Shown: positions 18,258-26,408 of the stretch, piece by piece | How positions within the stretch are numbered: the stretch's first letter is position 1 | Layout: every line of letters begins with the position of its first letter | Source: SAR202 cluster bacterium | Lineage (GTDB): Bacteria > Chloroflexota > Dehalococcoidia > UBA6926 > VFHL01 | Direction of reading: 5' to 3' | Assembly (NCBI GenBank): GCA_009392005.1 | Contig: VFHL01000005.1 | Location: 1-64,000, forward strand | Length of the DNA: 64,000 nt | Position numbers and translations under genes: made by a program | Notes under the pieces: generated by a model | Told to the model about the DNA's origin: nothing | The model's database searches: none | The model's input: the letters and a program-made list of their open reading frames with translations, nothing else

Positions 18258-19103
18258 TTAATTCTTACGTCCATTCAAAAATATTTCGTACGCACGTTTT
18301 CGAGGAACATTGAATCTTCGCATTGCTTTTTGTACGGCTTCGGAAGGTGGCAAAGCCTCAGCAGTCAAGTCGTGCAGATATTCTCCAATTTCGGTGTCCA
18401 ACGCATCCGGTGGATCAGCCCCTTCAATAACTAATGTGAATTCTCCTTGTGGTTTTAGAAAATAAGCAAGTGCATCCATTACAGTCCCGCGAAAGGTTTC
18501 TTCATACATTTTTGATATTTCTCGACAAACCGCAATTCCCCGATTTCCGAGAACAAGTAACACATCTTCCAACATATCTCTTACCCTATGTGGTGTTTCA
18601 AAGACAACTAACGTCATCTCTAGACTCTGCAGTTTTTGCAATGCAGCGCGTCGTTGAGACGCACGACGAGGAAGGAACCCCACGTAGGTAAATTGATCGA
18701 TAGGCAAACCAGATATCGGCAAGGCACTCGTAATAGCTGATGGCCCAGGTAGTACTGTGATAGAAATTCCGTGGCGAATCGCTTCTTTAATCAATGCGAA
18801 TCCTGGATCACTCAACCCAGGCATACCTGCATCAGAAACCAAAGCCACATCAGACTCAACAAGAATGTTCATAATGTGCGGAATTCGTTGGGTTTCATTA
18901 TGTTCATGATAACTTATCATTTGCGTGTTAATCCCATACTCCGCCAGAAGCTTTTTGGTCACACGCGTATCCTCAGCTCCGATCAGTTCAACCTCACCAA
19001 GAATCCGGACAGCCCGTATTGTAATATCTTCCAAGTTCCCGATTGGCGTTGGCACTAGGAAGAGTTGACCCTGGCGTTCTACCACTGCAATCTCCTCATT
19101 CAT
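18258..19103 (-). CDS. rsmI: 16S rRNA (cytidine-1402-2'-O)-methyltransferase
   Basis: An RsmI/YraL tetrapyrrole-methylase-fold protein of about 281 residues that methylates the 2'-hydroxyl of C1402 in the 16S decoding centre. Signatures: LFLVPTPIGNLEDITIRA, EDTRVTKKLLA, SYHEHNE, ALVSDAGMPGLSDPG and LPGPSAITSALPISGLP. The C-terminal PPSEAVQKAMRRFNVPRKRAYEI helix is also typical. I place the start at ATG 19103, nine bases after GAGGTG; a GTG at 19115 is possible. It is convergent with tlyA. Confidence 0.94.
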   Translation of the reverse strand: MNEEIAVVERQGQLFLVPTPIGNLEDITIRAVRILGEVELIGAEDTRVTKKLLAEYGINTQMISYHEHNETQRIPHIMNILVESDVALVSDAGMPGLSDPGFALIKEAIRHGISITVLPGPSAITSALPISGLPIDQFTYVGFLPRRASQRRAALQKLQSLEMTLVVFETPHRVRDMLEDVLLVLGNRGIAVCREISKMYEETFRGTVMDALAYFLKPQGEFTLVIEGADPPDALDTEIGEYLHDLTAEALPPSEAVQKAMRRFNVPRKRAYEIFLNGRKN

Positions 19104-19346
19104 TCTCCGTACCACCTCTAATCAGCTTACATTTAGTACTTTAAAACATATTCTCTCGGACACACCCACAGAACAGCCAAAAAAGACCTGTGCATTCCAC
19201 ACACAGAAGTGAACTTCTTTATCAACCTAGCCAGCCATTTTGTTTTTGACCAAATGATGAGTGACACGGTGTTTACCATTGACGGTACAACCCTTACTGC
19301 TTATACTACGCTCTGCAAACATTCCAGACATAAAAAGGCGGGTAAT

Positions 19347-19463
19347 ATGGCAAACGATATGGGTAAGAGATATACATGCGGGAACTGCGGTTCACAAGTA
19401 ATTGTAACAAAGGCCGGTGACGGAGGATTAATCTGTTGCGACAAGCCTATGGATAAGAGTTAA
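19347..19463 (+). CDS. Desulforedoxin-like mini zinc/iron protein 1
   Basis: A 38-residue protein matching the desulforedoxin fold: YTCGNCGSQVIV...GGLICCDKPM, so the four metal-binding cysteines are CxxC and CC, as in Desulfovibrio desulforedoxin and the N-terminus of desulfoferrodoxin. ATG at 19347 is preceded by an AGGCGGG site. It is the first of two tandem copies with a shared terminator. It may be a small electron carrier, as in superoxide reductase systems, or a zinc-ribbon-like protein. No desulfoferrodoxin catalytic domain is fused or adjacent. Confidence 0.78.
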   Translation: MANDMGKRYTCGNCGSQVIVTKAGDGGLICCDKPMDKS

Positions 19464-19477
19464 GGGAGGATTCATCA

Positions 19478-19621
19478 GTGGCTGTTCAATTAGGAAAACG
19501 TTACGAATGTGAAAAATGCGGCACGCAAGCTTTAGCGACTAAAGCAGGAGATGGAGAGCTCAAGTGTTGCGAGGAAGAAATGAATCTGCAGGGCCAACGT
19601 AGAGTCCCTTCAGCCGACTAG
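19478..19621 (+). CDS. Desulforedoxin-like mini protein 2
   Basis: A 47-residue paralogue of the preceding gene, starting at GTG after a strong GGGAGG site. The core is KRYECEKCGTQALATKAGDGELKCCEEEM, shown here in parts: CEKC, then AGDG, then CC. A short basic tail, LQGQRRVPSAD, is absent from copy 1. The two genes are 14 bases apart and end at the same strong terminator, so they form a two-gene transcript. Residue identity between them around both metal sites suggests a local duplication. Confidence 0.75.
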   Translation: MAVQLGKRYECEKCGTQALATKAGDGELKCCEEEMNLQGQRRVPSAD

Positions 19622-19656
19622 AACCAATCGCTGCAACTGAATATGTAACGGGCACA

Positions 19657-19693
19657 ACGGGCGAGCCATTGTAATGGCTCGCCCGTTCTTTTT
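19657..19693 (+). terminator. Strong intrinsic terminator after the desulforedoxin pair
   Basis: A perfect 13-bp stem (19657-19669 with 19674-19686) with a TGTA loop is followed by TCTTTTT. It ends the plus-strand desulforedoxin transcript. The stem would also form on the minus strand, where it lies past the lexA stop. Confidence 0.93.
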
Positions 19694-19725
19694 AAATATC
19701 CCTACATTTATGCGCGTTTCGCCAT

Positions 19726-20352
19726 TTAGTAACCACGCATCAAATAAACCACTTTCCCATGTATCTCAACATCCGCGGCATTAACAATAATTGGCTCCAT
19801 TTCGTCATTTTCGGGTTGTAAACGAATCTGATCACCTTCTTTAAAGTATCTTTTTAAAGTAATTTCATCGTCTGTCTTCAACCAAGCTGCAACAATGTCG
19901 CCATCTGCAATCTCGCGTGTCAAACTAAGGATCACTACGTCGCCATCATCAATATGCGCATTAATCATTGATTGTCCCTTGACGTTGAAGGCCACAATTT
20001 CTCTGTGCTGGTTAATTATTTCCTCTGGAACCGCAACATGATCGTCGGAATCGAGAGTTCGAATGTCGATTGGGGCCACCATTAGGGGATTTCCTGCCGA
20101 TATTGGCCCAAGAACTGGCACCTGGATGGAATCGCTCCGTTTACGACGCGTTAACTCTATCCCTCGAGAAATTTCACGAGACCTCTTGAGAAGCCCTCCA
20201 CGCTCAAGGATACGTAAGTTGTAATCTACTACAGATGTCGAACTGATCTTACATCCTTCTTGAATATCCCTTATCGTTGGGGGAAAACCACGGTCAATCG
20301 TATACGTTTCTATAAAATCCATCATCAACTGTTGCTTATCAGTAAGGGGCAT
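19726..20352 (-). CDS. lexA: LexA repressor
   Basis: The SOS repressor and self-cleaving serine peptidase of 208 residues. The winged-helix DNA-binding domain spans about residues 1-65 (PPTIRDIQEG...STSVVDYNL). The cleavage site is Ala86-Gly87 in PISAGNP, the nucleophile Ser128 (GQSM) and the general base Lys167 (TLKRYF). I chose ATG 20352, spaced correctly from AGGAG; the frame is open 13 codons further up but without support. An operator-like AGATCAAACGTTCT and a TTGACA box sit 43-67 bases upstream, so it is probably autoregulated. The imuB cassette carries the matching operator. Confidence 0.96.
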   Translation of the reverse strand: MPLTDKQQLMMDFIETYTIDRGFPPTIRDIQEGCKISSTSVVDYNLRILERGGLLKRSREISRGIELTRRKRSDSIQVPVLGPISAGNPLMVAPIDIRTLDSDDHVAVPEEIINQHREIVAFNVKGQSMINAHIDDGDVVILSLTREIADGDIVAAWLKTDDEITLKRYFKEGDQIRLQPENDEMEPIIVNAADVEIHGKVVYLMRGY

Positions 20353-20394
20353 TAAAGACTCCTGGGAAAATGTTGCATCCACAGCAAGCAAACT

Positions 20395-20419
20395 AGATCA
20401 AACGTTCTATTCTTGTCAA
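20395..20419 (-). promoter_or_regulatory. Probable LexA operator and -35 of lexA
   Basis: On the minus strand TTGACA (20414-20419) is followed five bases later by AGAACGTTTGATCT (20395-20408), a GAAC-N4-GTTC-type LexA box with one mismatch (GATC for GTTC). The same hexamer-then-box layout is found upstream of imuB. A -10 is weak (TAGTTT). Confidence 0.7.
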
Positions 20420-20494
20420 CAAAATGGTGTCACGCAAAAAAGAACCAAGGTAGTGTTTGCTATAGAATCTATAAAATGACCCGCTTGCTTAGAC

Positions 20495-21706
20495 CTAAAG
20501 TTCTACTCCCAAGGCACTGGCCACAGTATCAATGTCTTTGTCACCACGGCCACTCAGACTAAGCAGAACGATCTCCTTAGAAGACAAGCTTCCAACAAAT
20601 TTTTGCAAATATGCAATTGCATGTGCTGTTTCAAGAGCGGGTATTATGCCCTCTGTTCGGCTCAACAACTGAAAACCTTCAAGCGCTTCTTCATCTGTGA
20701 CTGATACATATTCTGCTCGACCACTGTCTCTGTAATAGCTATGCTCAGGTCCAACACCAGGATAATCCAGTCCAGCTGAAATACTATGAGCCTCATTAAT
20801 TTGCCCGAATGCGTCTTGTAACAAATATGAATATGATCCATGTAGGACCCCTGGAGTTCCTGCTGTTAGAGTCGCTGCATGATGGCCAGATTCAACCCCT
20901 GTTCCAGCCGCCTCAACGCCAATAAATTTCGTTTGAACATCACCCGCAAAAGGGTGAAACAACCCCGCTGCATTGCTACCTCCACCAACACACGCGACAA
21001 GATAGTCCGGAAGAGTCCCTTCAACTCGAAGGATTTGCTCACGTGCCTCAGTTCCAATGACCGCTTGAAAATTCCTTACCATTAAGGGATACGGATGTGG
21101 CCCAACCACGCTTCCTATAATGTAATGAGTGGTTTCTACATTCGTTACCCAATCCCGAATGGTTTCATTAATTGCATCCTTCAGCGTGTTACTTCCGCTA
21201 GTGACAGATACGACCTCCGCTCCAAGAAGGCGCATTCTGAAGACATTCAGTGATTGGCGTTGAATGTCTTTCTCACCCATATAAATAACGCATTCCAAAT
21301 CAAGCAAAGCACACGCAGTTGCGGTCGCCACACCATGTTGACCTGCACCCGTCTCCGCAATGATCCGCCTTTTACCCATCCGTTTAGCAAGGAGCGCTTG
21401 TCCTAAAGCATTATTGATTTTGTGTGCACCCGTATGCGCTAAATCCTCACGTTTCAAATAAATTTTACCTCCTTTTAGAGCTTCCGTAAGAGAAGACGCA
21501 AAAGTCAAAGGAGTCGATCGACCTACGTAGTTTATTAACAAGCCCGTCAATTCGTTATTAAATTCTTGATCGAGCTGAACGTCTATATACGCCGCTTCTA
21601 GATCATTAAGAGCCGCCATAAGAGTCTCTGGTACAAACTTCCCACCGTATTCACCAAAACGCCCTCGTTCATCAGGAAATGATGCCGAATGTTGTGCTTG
21701 TGCCAT
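20495..21706 (-). CDS. trpB: Tryptophan synthase beta subunit
   Basis: A PLP enzyme of 403 residues joining indole and serine. Family marks: [15 protein letters not shown] near the N-terminus, the PLP lysine in [25 protein letters not shown], the phosphate-binding [12 protein letters not shown] and the late LSGRGDKD. I chose ATG 21706, eight bases after GGAGA, over an upstream in-frame ATG (21721) that overlaps trpF. It is separated from the trpF stop by two bases. trpA is not next to it and not in the window, so the alpha subunit must be elsewhere. Confidence 0.96.
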   Translation of the reverse strand: MAQAQHSASFPDERGRFGEYGGKFVPETLMAALNDLEAAYIDVQLDQEFNNELTGLLINYVGRSTPLTFASSLTEALKGGKIYLKREDLAHTGAHKINNALGQALLAKRMGKRRIIAETGAGQHGVATATACALLDLECVIYMGEKDIQRQSLNVFRMRLLGAEVVSVTSGSNTLKDAINETIRDWVTNVETTHYIIGSVVGPHPYPLMVRNFQAVIGTEAREQILRVEGTLPDYLVACVGGGSNAAGLFHPFAGDVQTKFIGVEAAGTGVESGHHAATLTAGTPGVLHGSYSYLLQDAFGQINEAHSISAGLDYPGVGPEHSYYRDSGRAEYVSVTDEEALEGFQLLSRTEGIIPALETAHAIAYLQKFVGSLSSKEIVLLSLSGRGDKDIDTVASALGVEL

Positions 21707-21708
21707 AT

Positions 21709-22368
21709 TTAGAGTCTCCATCCTCCAACTCGTTTTGCCTGATAGACGAAACGAGCAATCTTTATACTATCTTTCTCGCCATCTGTTTCGACGCCACTAG
21801 ATACGTCAACACCCCAAGGTTCGGCATCACGCACAACAGAACCAACATTATCCGGATTAAGGCCACCCGCCAAAAGAAAAGTGAAACCACGAATAGTTGT
21901 TAGGTATTCAGGATCAACTTTTACACCCGTGCCGCCAAAAGCACCTTCGACATGAGGCTCAACCAAACAAATATCCATCAATGGGTCAAGATATTCTTCC
22001 GCGCTAACTATGATTTCCATGATTTCATCTTCACTGAGTCCAGAGGTTAATTTTACTGCTTTAATTACAGGTGACTTTATAAGGGAGCGATATTCAGGTG
22101 GTTCACTGCCACTCAACTGCACTCGATCAATTCCAACCTCTTGAACAATCTGATTCACCTCGTCAGCAGCCATATCTGCGAAAACACCAACGACTGCGGG
22201 TATTTCCGGTCGTTCTGCACGAAGTTTTTGCACAATTTCACGTCCCTGAGCTACAGAGCGTCGCCTGCGGCCGGGGGCAAATATTATGCCAACGAAATCT
22301 GCCTCAGCATCAGCGGCCGCAATCGCATCTTCCGGTCGCATGATCCCGCAAATCTTCACAACAGTCAC
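21709..22368 (-). CDS. trpF: Phosphoribosylanthranilate isomerase
   Basis: A 219-residue TIM-barrel enzyme that isomerises phosphoribosylanthranilate in tryptophan synthesis. [15 protein letters not shown] holds the catalytic Cys of the KICG motif. [23 protein letters not shown] and the closing phosphate-binding [11 protein letters not shown] and GVDVSSGVE are typical. It starts with GTG after AGGTGAT. It leads into trpB with a two-base gap, forming a trpF-trpB unit separate from trpC and trpD. Confidence 0.95.
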   Translation of the reverse strand: MTVVKICGIMRPEDAIAAADAEADFVGIIFAPGRRRRSVAQGREIVQKLRAERPEIPAVVGVFADMAADEVNQIVQEVGIDRVQLSGSEPPEYRSLIKSPVIKAVKLTSGLSEDEIMEIIVSAEEYLDPLMDICLVEPHVEGAFGGTGVKVDPEYLTTIRGFTFLLAGGLNPDNVGSVVRDAEPWGVDVSSGVETDGEKDSIKIARFVYQAKRVGGWRL

Positions 22369-22558
22369 AATTCATCACCTACAAACAACTCTTATTCAAC
22401 CCACCCTACCATTCGTTCACAGATTAATACAATCAAATGCGGTTTTATACGCCGAGCCAAATACAAAGGGTTCGCTACTAGCTAAACGGCGTTAGCCCGG
22501 GAGCGCGTTTGATTGACAAGTAACCGTAGCAATCAAACGGCAGGCGATTTCACACTTT

Positions 22559-23233
22559 TTACGCAGCTAACGTGGATTTGATCCAATCAACCACATCATT
22601 TATTACGGCTTGGGTAATTTCGTGACCAATTGAATATTCTTCATATCGTACGTTGTAACCATTTTGGAGCAATACCGCATTCGCATTACGTGATCTTTCG
22701 ATATTGTCTTGCAAACCATGGCCTATAAAAATGGGTAGTTTTACATCGCCAGACAAATAAGGTGTTGCATCCTCTGGAAAACCGCTGCTAAGAATGATCG
22801 CTCCCGCAAATAAATCGGGCCTGCTTAACCCACAGCGATAAGTCATACTCCCGCCCTGGGAGAATCCCAATAAGATCACTTCTTTTTCAACAGCATTATG
22901 GTTTGCAACGATTTCAGAAAAAAACCGCTCCAAATTTAGCGTAGTTGTTTGGATGTCTTCCTCAGTTGCTTCCCCGCGAGGTGGAACCCAGCTGTACCCG
23001 GTCATGCTATAACCCGGCAACCCAGGTCCAACGTCAATCTCAATAGGAGCATTTGGACAAACATATATATAGTCATTTCGTCCAATCATCGGTGTAATGG
23101 CTGCGAGGTCTTGCATACTAGCACCGAATCCGTGTAGTAATATAACCATTGGATACTGTTTCGTTTGATCATAATTGTCAGGTGTAATCAATAAGTAAAC
23201 CAGATCTTTTGTTTCGTGTTGCTCAACGTTCAT
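22559..23233 (-). CDS. Alpha/beta hydrolase, phospholipase/carboxylesterase family
   Basis: A 224-residue serine hydrolase of the YpfH/acyl-protein-thioesterase-like group. The oxyanion loop is LHGFGASMQDL, the nucleophile elbow GFSQGGSMTY (Ser near residue 124), the acid is probably in GHGLQDNIER and the catalytic His in SIGHEIT. No signal peptide, so cytoplasmic. It lies two bases after the trpC stop and is probably translated from the same message. It has no known role in tryptophan synthesis. Confidence 0.85.
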   Translation of the reverse strand: MNVEQHETKDLVYLLITPDNYDQTKQYPMVILLHGFGASMQDLAAITPMIGRNDYIYVCPNAPIEIDVGPGLPGYSMTGYSWVPPRGEATEEDIQTTTLNLERFFSEIVANHNAVEKEVILLGFSQGGSMTYRCGLSRPDLFAGAIILSSGFPEDATPYLSGDVKLPIFIGHGLQDNIERSRNANAVLLQNGYNVRYEEYSIGHEITQAVINDVVDWIKSTLAA

Positions 23234-23235
23234 TT

Positions 23236-24081
23236 TTAACCCTCTTTGTCTTGCGATTCGTCTAAACCTTGAATCCTCAGGCGACCACTCTGCCCACTTA
23301 GCTCTCGCACCTTTTCTGAGCTATCTACCGCTGTAATAAGGGCCTCACCTACGAGAACAGCATTCACACCAATATCTTTCAGCTTACTAACGTGTTGCGC
23401 AGTAGAAATGCCGCTTTCACTTACAATGATTTTCCCTTTAGGTATTTCGTTCGCAAGTACCATAGTGGTTTTCAAATCTGTTTTAAATGTGCTTAGATCA
23501 CGATTGTTGATCCCAATTACGTCCGCTCCCGAACCTAATGCAACATGAATCTCTTCTTCAGTATGAGTTTCGACCAATGGTTCCATTCCTAATTGGCGCG
23601 CAAGATTTATGTATTCAACCAATTCTTTTTCGCCCAATACCGCAACAATAAGCAAAATAGCGTCAGCTCCCCAAACGCGAGATTCGAGAATTTGATAAGG
23701 GTCAACTATAAAATCTTTCCGCAAAACAGGTAACTTCCACATACTTGCGACGGTACGAGCGACAGACATGTCTTCAAGGCTTCCTTGAAAAAACGGGGTG
23801 TCTGTAAGAACTGAAATCGCGGCCGCACCATTTTTTGCATACAATCGCGCTAATGCTGCTACATCTAATTTTTCTACAAATTGGCCCTTTGAAGGTGATG
23901 CTTTTTTGATTTCTGATATAAGTTTCACTTCTGAATTGGTCAGGGCGACTTTAAAATCTTGAACCTTTGGTGCCTTTTCCAACCAGGCTTCCAATCCACT
24001 AAACGGCACACGCTGTTTACGATCTTCAAGATCTTTTCGAGTTTGCGGCAAAATTCGGTCTAGAAATGTTCCTGATGTCAT
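23236..24081 (-). CDS. trpC: Indole-3-glycerol phosphate synthase
   Basis: A 281-residue TIM barrel closing the indole ring. Conserved segments: LISEIKKASPSKGQF with the catalytic Lys, VLTDTPFFQGS, PVLRKDFIVDPYQI with the second Lys, ADAILLIVAVL, GINNRDLSTFKTDL and the final VSESGISTAQHV..GVNAVLVGEALI. A 15-residue polar tail beyond the barrel (RIQGLDESQDKEG) is unusual. It is first in a two-gene unit with the esterase and sits upstream of trpF-trpB on the same strand. Confidence 0.95.
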   Translation of the reverse strand: MTSGTFLDRILPQTRKDLEDRKQRVPFSGLEAWLEKAPKVQDFKVALTNSEVKLISEIKKASPSKGQFVEKLDVAALARLYAKNGAAAISVLTDTPFFQGSLEDMSVARTVASMWKLPVLRKDFIVDPYQILESRVWGADAILLIVAVLGEKELVEYINLARQLGMEPLVETHTEEEIHVALGSGADVIGINNRDLSTFKTDLKTTMVLANEIPKGKIIVSESGISTAQHVSKLKDIGVNAVLVGEALITAVDSSEKVRELSGQSGRLRIQGLDESQDKEG

Positions 24082-24143
24082 AGACTGCTTCCATAAATAA
24101 AACGTTTTTTATAGTTTAACTGAAGACCTTTTGATTCGACACG

Positions 24144-25724
24144 TTATTCTAAATTCAAACTAGATCCATACACAGGGATGTTGACATCAATTGAACTCCC
24201 TCGCAAGTTTTCGAGAAAATATTCTGGATGCGATGTGTGAACTGGCACAAGGTATCTTGGATTAATGTGGCGCACCATATCAATAAGTTCGTCTCCAGAA
24301 GAATGGACAGAAGCCAGGCTCGTTCCCAAATCAATCTTTGTCATGTCAAATCGAAGAAGCCAACGATCCATCTGCTCAGAATTCAATCTTGATTCACCAA
24401 CGTTAGTGTCATCGTTATGGGACATCCGAAGATAAACTCCATGCCATGGCTCCAAGTCAGTGAAATTATGAGATTCAGACAAGCCAAATCCCAAAATATA
24501 GTCACGAGATTTACGTTTCACATCAATTGCCGTCACAATTTTTTCGCTTAGTTCTTCCCGAATCTGATTCTCCCAAACGGATTCTTGATTTCCAGCGTCA
24601 TACACGACTATGTCATCAATATCCCGAACACGTGGGCCTGTGAACCAAGCATGGTGAACAGCTTCAATAAAATAGGCATCTTCCATAGTAATCACCAAGC
24701 GTCGTTTTGTAAGTTGAGCAATTTCCCAAAAAGCTCTGATGCGCTCGAAATTAAATTTCCCGAAATCAGCTATTACATAGCTGTCACAATCAGCCACTAT
24801 CTCCAACGCACGATCGCGCAGGTGGCTTTCTAACTCATCTTTATCATCAAGACCCGCTCGAGTTCCCTCAGTCACGAGGGCGATCGGCTTCAATTTGGAA
24901 ACTTTATCTATAAACTCTTCGGTGATCCCAGCCATTTGTCCGCCACGCCTGATATCGCCTATATATACAACCCACCCTGCAGATGTTTGGATTGAGTAAG
25001 CAGAAGCACCAACGACTGAATGATCAATAGGATATATGTGCACTGGAAGACTACCCGCTAAGTTCGTATCTCCCAACAATTCAGTCTTGACCAATTCACC
25101 TTCTTGCATACCTGGGATGCTATTCCAAAAAGTGATGGCCTGTTTGCTTGGCGTCACGTCTCCCTGGCCTTGGAGGAACGCATATCGCCGTTGCGCTTTC
25201 AATCCATCTTTGGGAGCAAAAAGTCCTCGGCTGTCAATCTGATGAGGTGTCATATAAACCAATTCATTTTGAACTTCTTGCAAGCTAATATCTTGGGTAA
25301 TCTTATTGAGAAACCCTGTCATTACTGATGAATATATTGGAATCGACTGATGAAGAAATGGAATGAAACCTCCATGGCCAATATGACTCTGAGTCAATAA
25401 AACAGCATCAACAGGGGGGCGTCCTTTGCGAGCCAATAACCGATAATGTTCATGCTCACGAAACTTCTCCCATAAACTTGGGACCGATAAATCATCTCTA
25501 TATAATCCTTCTAATGGTGGTAGCAAATTGAAGGACAGGTAATCCAATAGACCTCGATTCGGTCTGGGTTGGAAACTTTGATTGAAATAAAATTCGCTTT
25601 CCGCAACACGAGATCCAAAATCTAGAAAAATCCGGGTATCATCATCCTCCAAAAGGAGTTGGTTCCCTCCATTATGATTGAACGTTTTGCCTGTTCCCCC
25701 ATATGGTGTCAAAAAAGTGGCCAA
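24144..25724 (-). CDS. RNase J-like metallo-beta-lactamase/beta-CASP protein with altered active site
   Basis: A 526-residue protein with the beta-lactamase-fold N-terminus, a beta-CASP insert and the RNase J-type C-terminal segment (YLVPVHTSHPEYF). Where the family has THxHxDH, this protein reads LTQSHIGHGG near residue 111, so the first His and the metal-binding Asp are gone. The later SGHA-type motif reads SGDE. Other parts persist: PIDHSVVGASAY, YIGDIRRGG and VTEGTR. It may be a catalytically dead RNA-binding relative or use a different metal geometry. TTG start at 25724 after AGGAG, divergent from the DUF35 gene. Confidence 0.8.
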   Translation of the reverse strand: MATFLTPYGGTGKTFNHNGGNQLLLEDDDTRIFLDFGSRVAESEFYFNQSFQPRPNRGLLDYLSFNLLPPLEGLYRDDLSVPSLWEKFREHEHYRLLARKGRPPVDAVLLTQSHIGHGGFIPFLHQSIPIYSSVMTGFLNKITQDISLQEVQNELVYMTPHQIDSRGLFAPKDGLKAQRRYAFLQGQGDVTPSKQAITFWNSIPGMQEGELVKTELLGDTNLAGSLPVHIYPIDHSVVGASAYSIQTSAGWVVYIGDIRRGGQMAGITEEFIDKVSKLKPIALVTEGTRAGLDDKDELESHLRDRALEIVADCDSYVIADFGKFNFERIRAFWEIAQLTKRRLVITMEDAYFIEAVHHAWFTGPRVRDIDDIVVYDAGNQESVWENQIREELSEKIVTAIDVKRKSRDYILGFGLSESHNFTDLEPWHGVYLRMSHNDDTNVGESRLNSEQMDRWLLRFDMTKIDLGTSLASVHSSGDELIDMVRHINPRYLVPVHTSHPEYFLENLRGSSIDVNIPVYGSSLNLE

Positions 25725-25842
25725 GAGTTATTTCTCCTTTCGTTTCGCGATTCTATCATTTGAATCCATGGCACAGAAGACCACAATTACGCAGATACCA
25801 AATTTTCCTAGAAAAGATTTCCACGGATTTGCACTCACAATA

Positions 25843-25870
25843 TTGACAATCTGAAATGCGCAGATATGAT
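25843..25870 (+). promoter_or_regulatory. Sigma-70-type promoter of the DUF35 gene
   Basis: TTGACA at 25843-25848 and TATGAT at 25865-25870 are 16 bases apart and about 60 bases upstream of the DUF35 start, which has its own AGGAG site. Confidence 0.6.
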
Positions 25871-25930
25871 TGAAGACACTTCTGCAGCAAATATATGAGA
25901 TGATGCGAAATGCCTTAAAGGAGATATTCA

Positions 25931-26341
25931 ATGGCTGAATATAACAAAGCACTTCCACAACCGACACCTGACACCCAACCTTATTGGGACGGATTAAAGG
26001 AGCATGTCATACGAATGAAGCGCTGCTTAGACTGCAGCAAGCATCATCATTATCCGCGCGCCCTGTGTCCACACTGTGGTTCAACGAACCTTGAGTGGAC
26101 GACTGTTAGCGGGAAAGGCAAGCTCTATACTTATACGATTAACCATCGACCACCGCGTGGCTGGGAAGAGGATGCCCCCTATACAGTCGCAATTGTTGAA
26201 GTTGACGAGGGGCCTCGTGTAATGACAACAATCGTTGGCACAGACGCAGATCCTGATTTGTTGAAACCTGATTCTGCTGTAGAGCCAGTCTTTGACGATG
26301 TAACTGAAGACATTACGCTACTGAAATACAAACTTTCTTAA
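25931..26341 (+). CDS. Zinc-ribbon/OB-fold (DUF35) acyl-CoA-associated protein
   Basis: A 136-residue protein with the DUF35 layout: an N-terminal helix (PYWDGLKEHVIRMKRC), a rubredoxin-like zinc ribbon with CLDC and CPHC at about residues 34-37 and 50-53, then an OB fold (GKGKLYTYTINHRPP..., YTVAIVEVDEGPRVMT). Such proteins partner thiolase- or hydratase-like enzymes in acyl-CoA metabolism, probably binding acyl-CoA. No thiolase lies beside it here. The strong promoter at 25843-25870 and the AGGAG site support the start. Monocistronic. Confidence 0.88.
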   Translation: MAEYNKALPQPTPDTQPYWDGLKEHVIRMKRCLDCSKHHHYPRALCPHCGSTNLEWTTVSGKGKLYTYTINHRPPRGWEEDAPYTVAIVEVDEGPRVMTTIVGTDADPDLLKPDSAVEPVFDDVTEDITLLKYKLS

Positions 26342-26408
26342 TCAAAGAAAGCTTTGAACCCAGTTCGTTTAACCAGATTAACAGCGTGTGTGGGTTTGGG
26401 TTAGCTGC

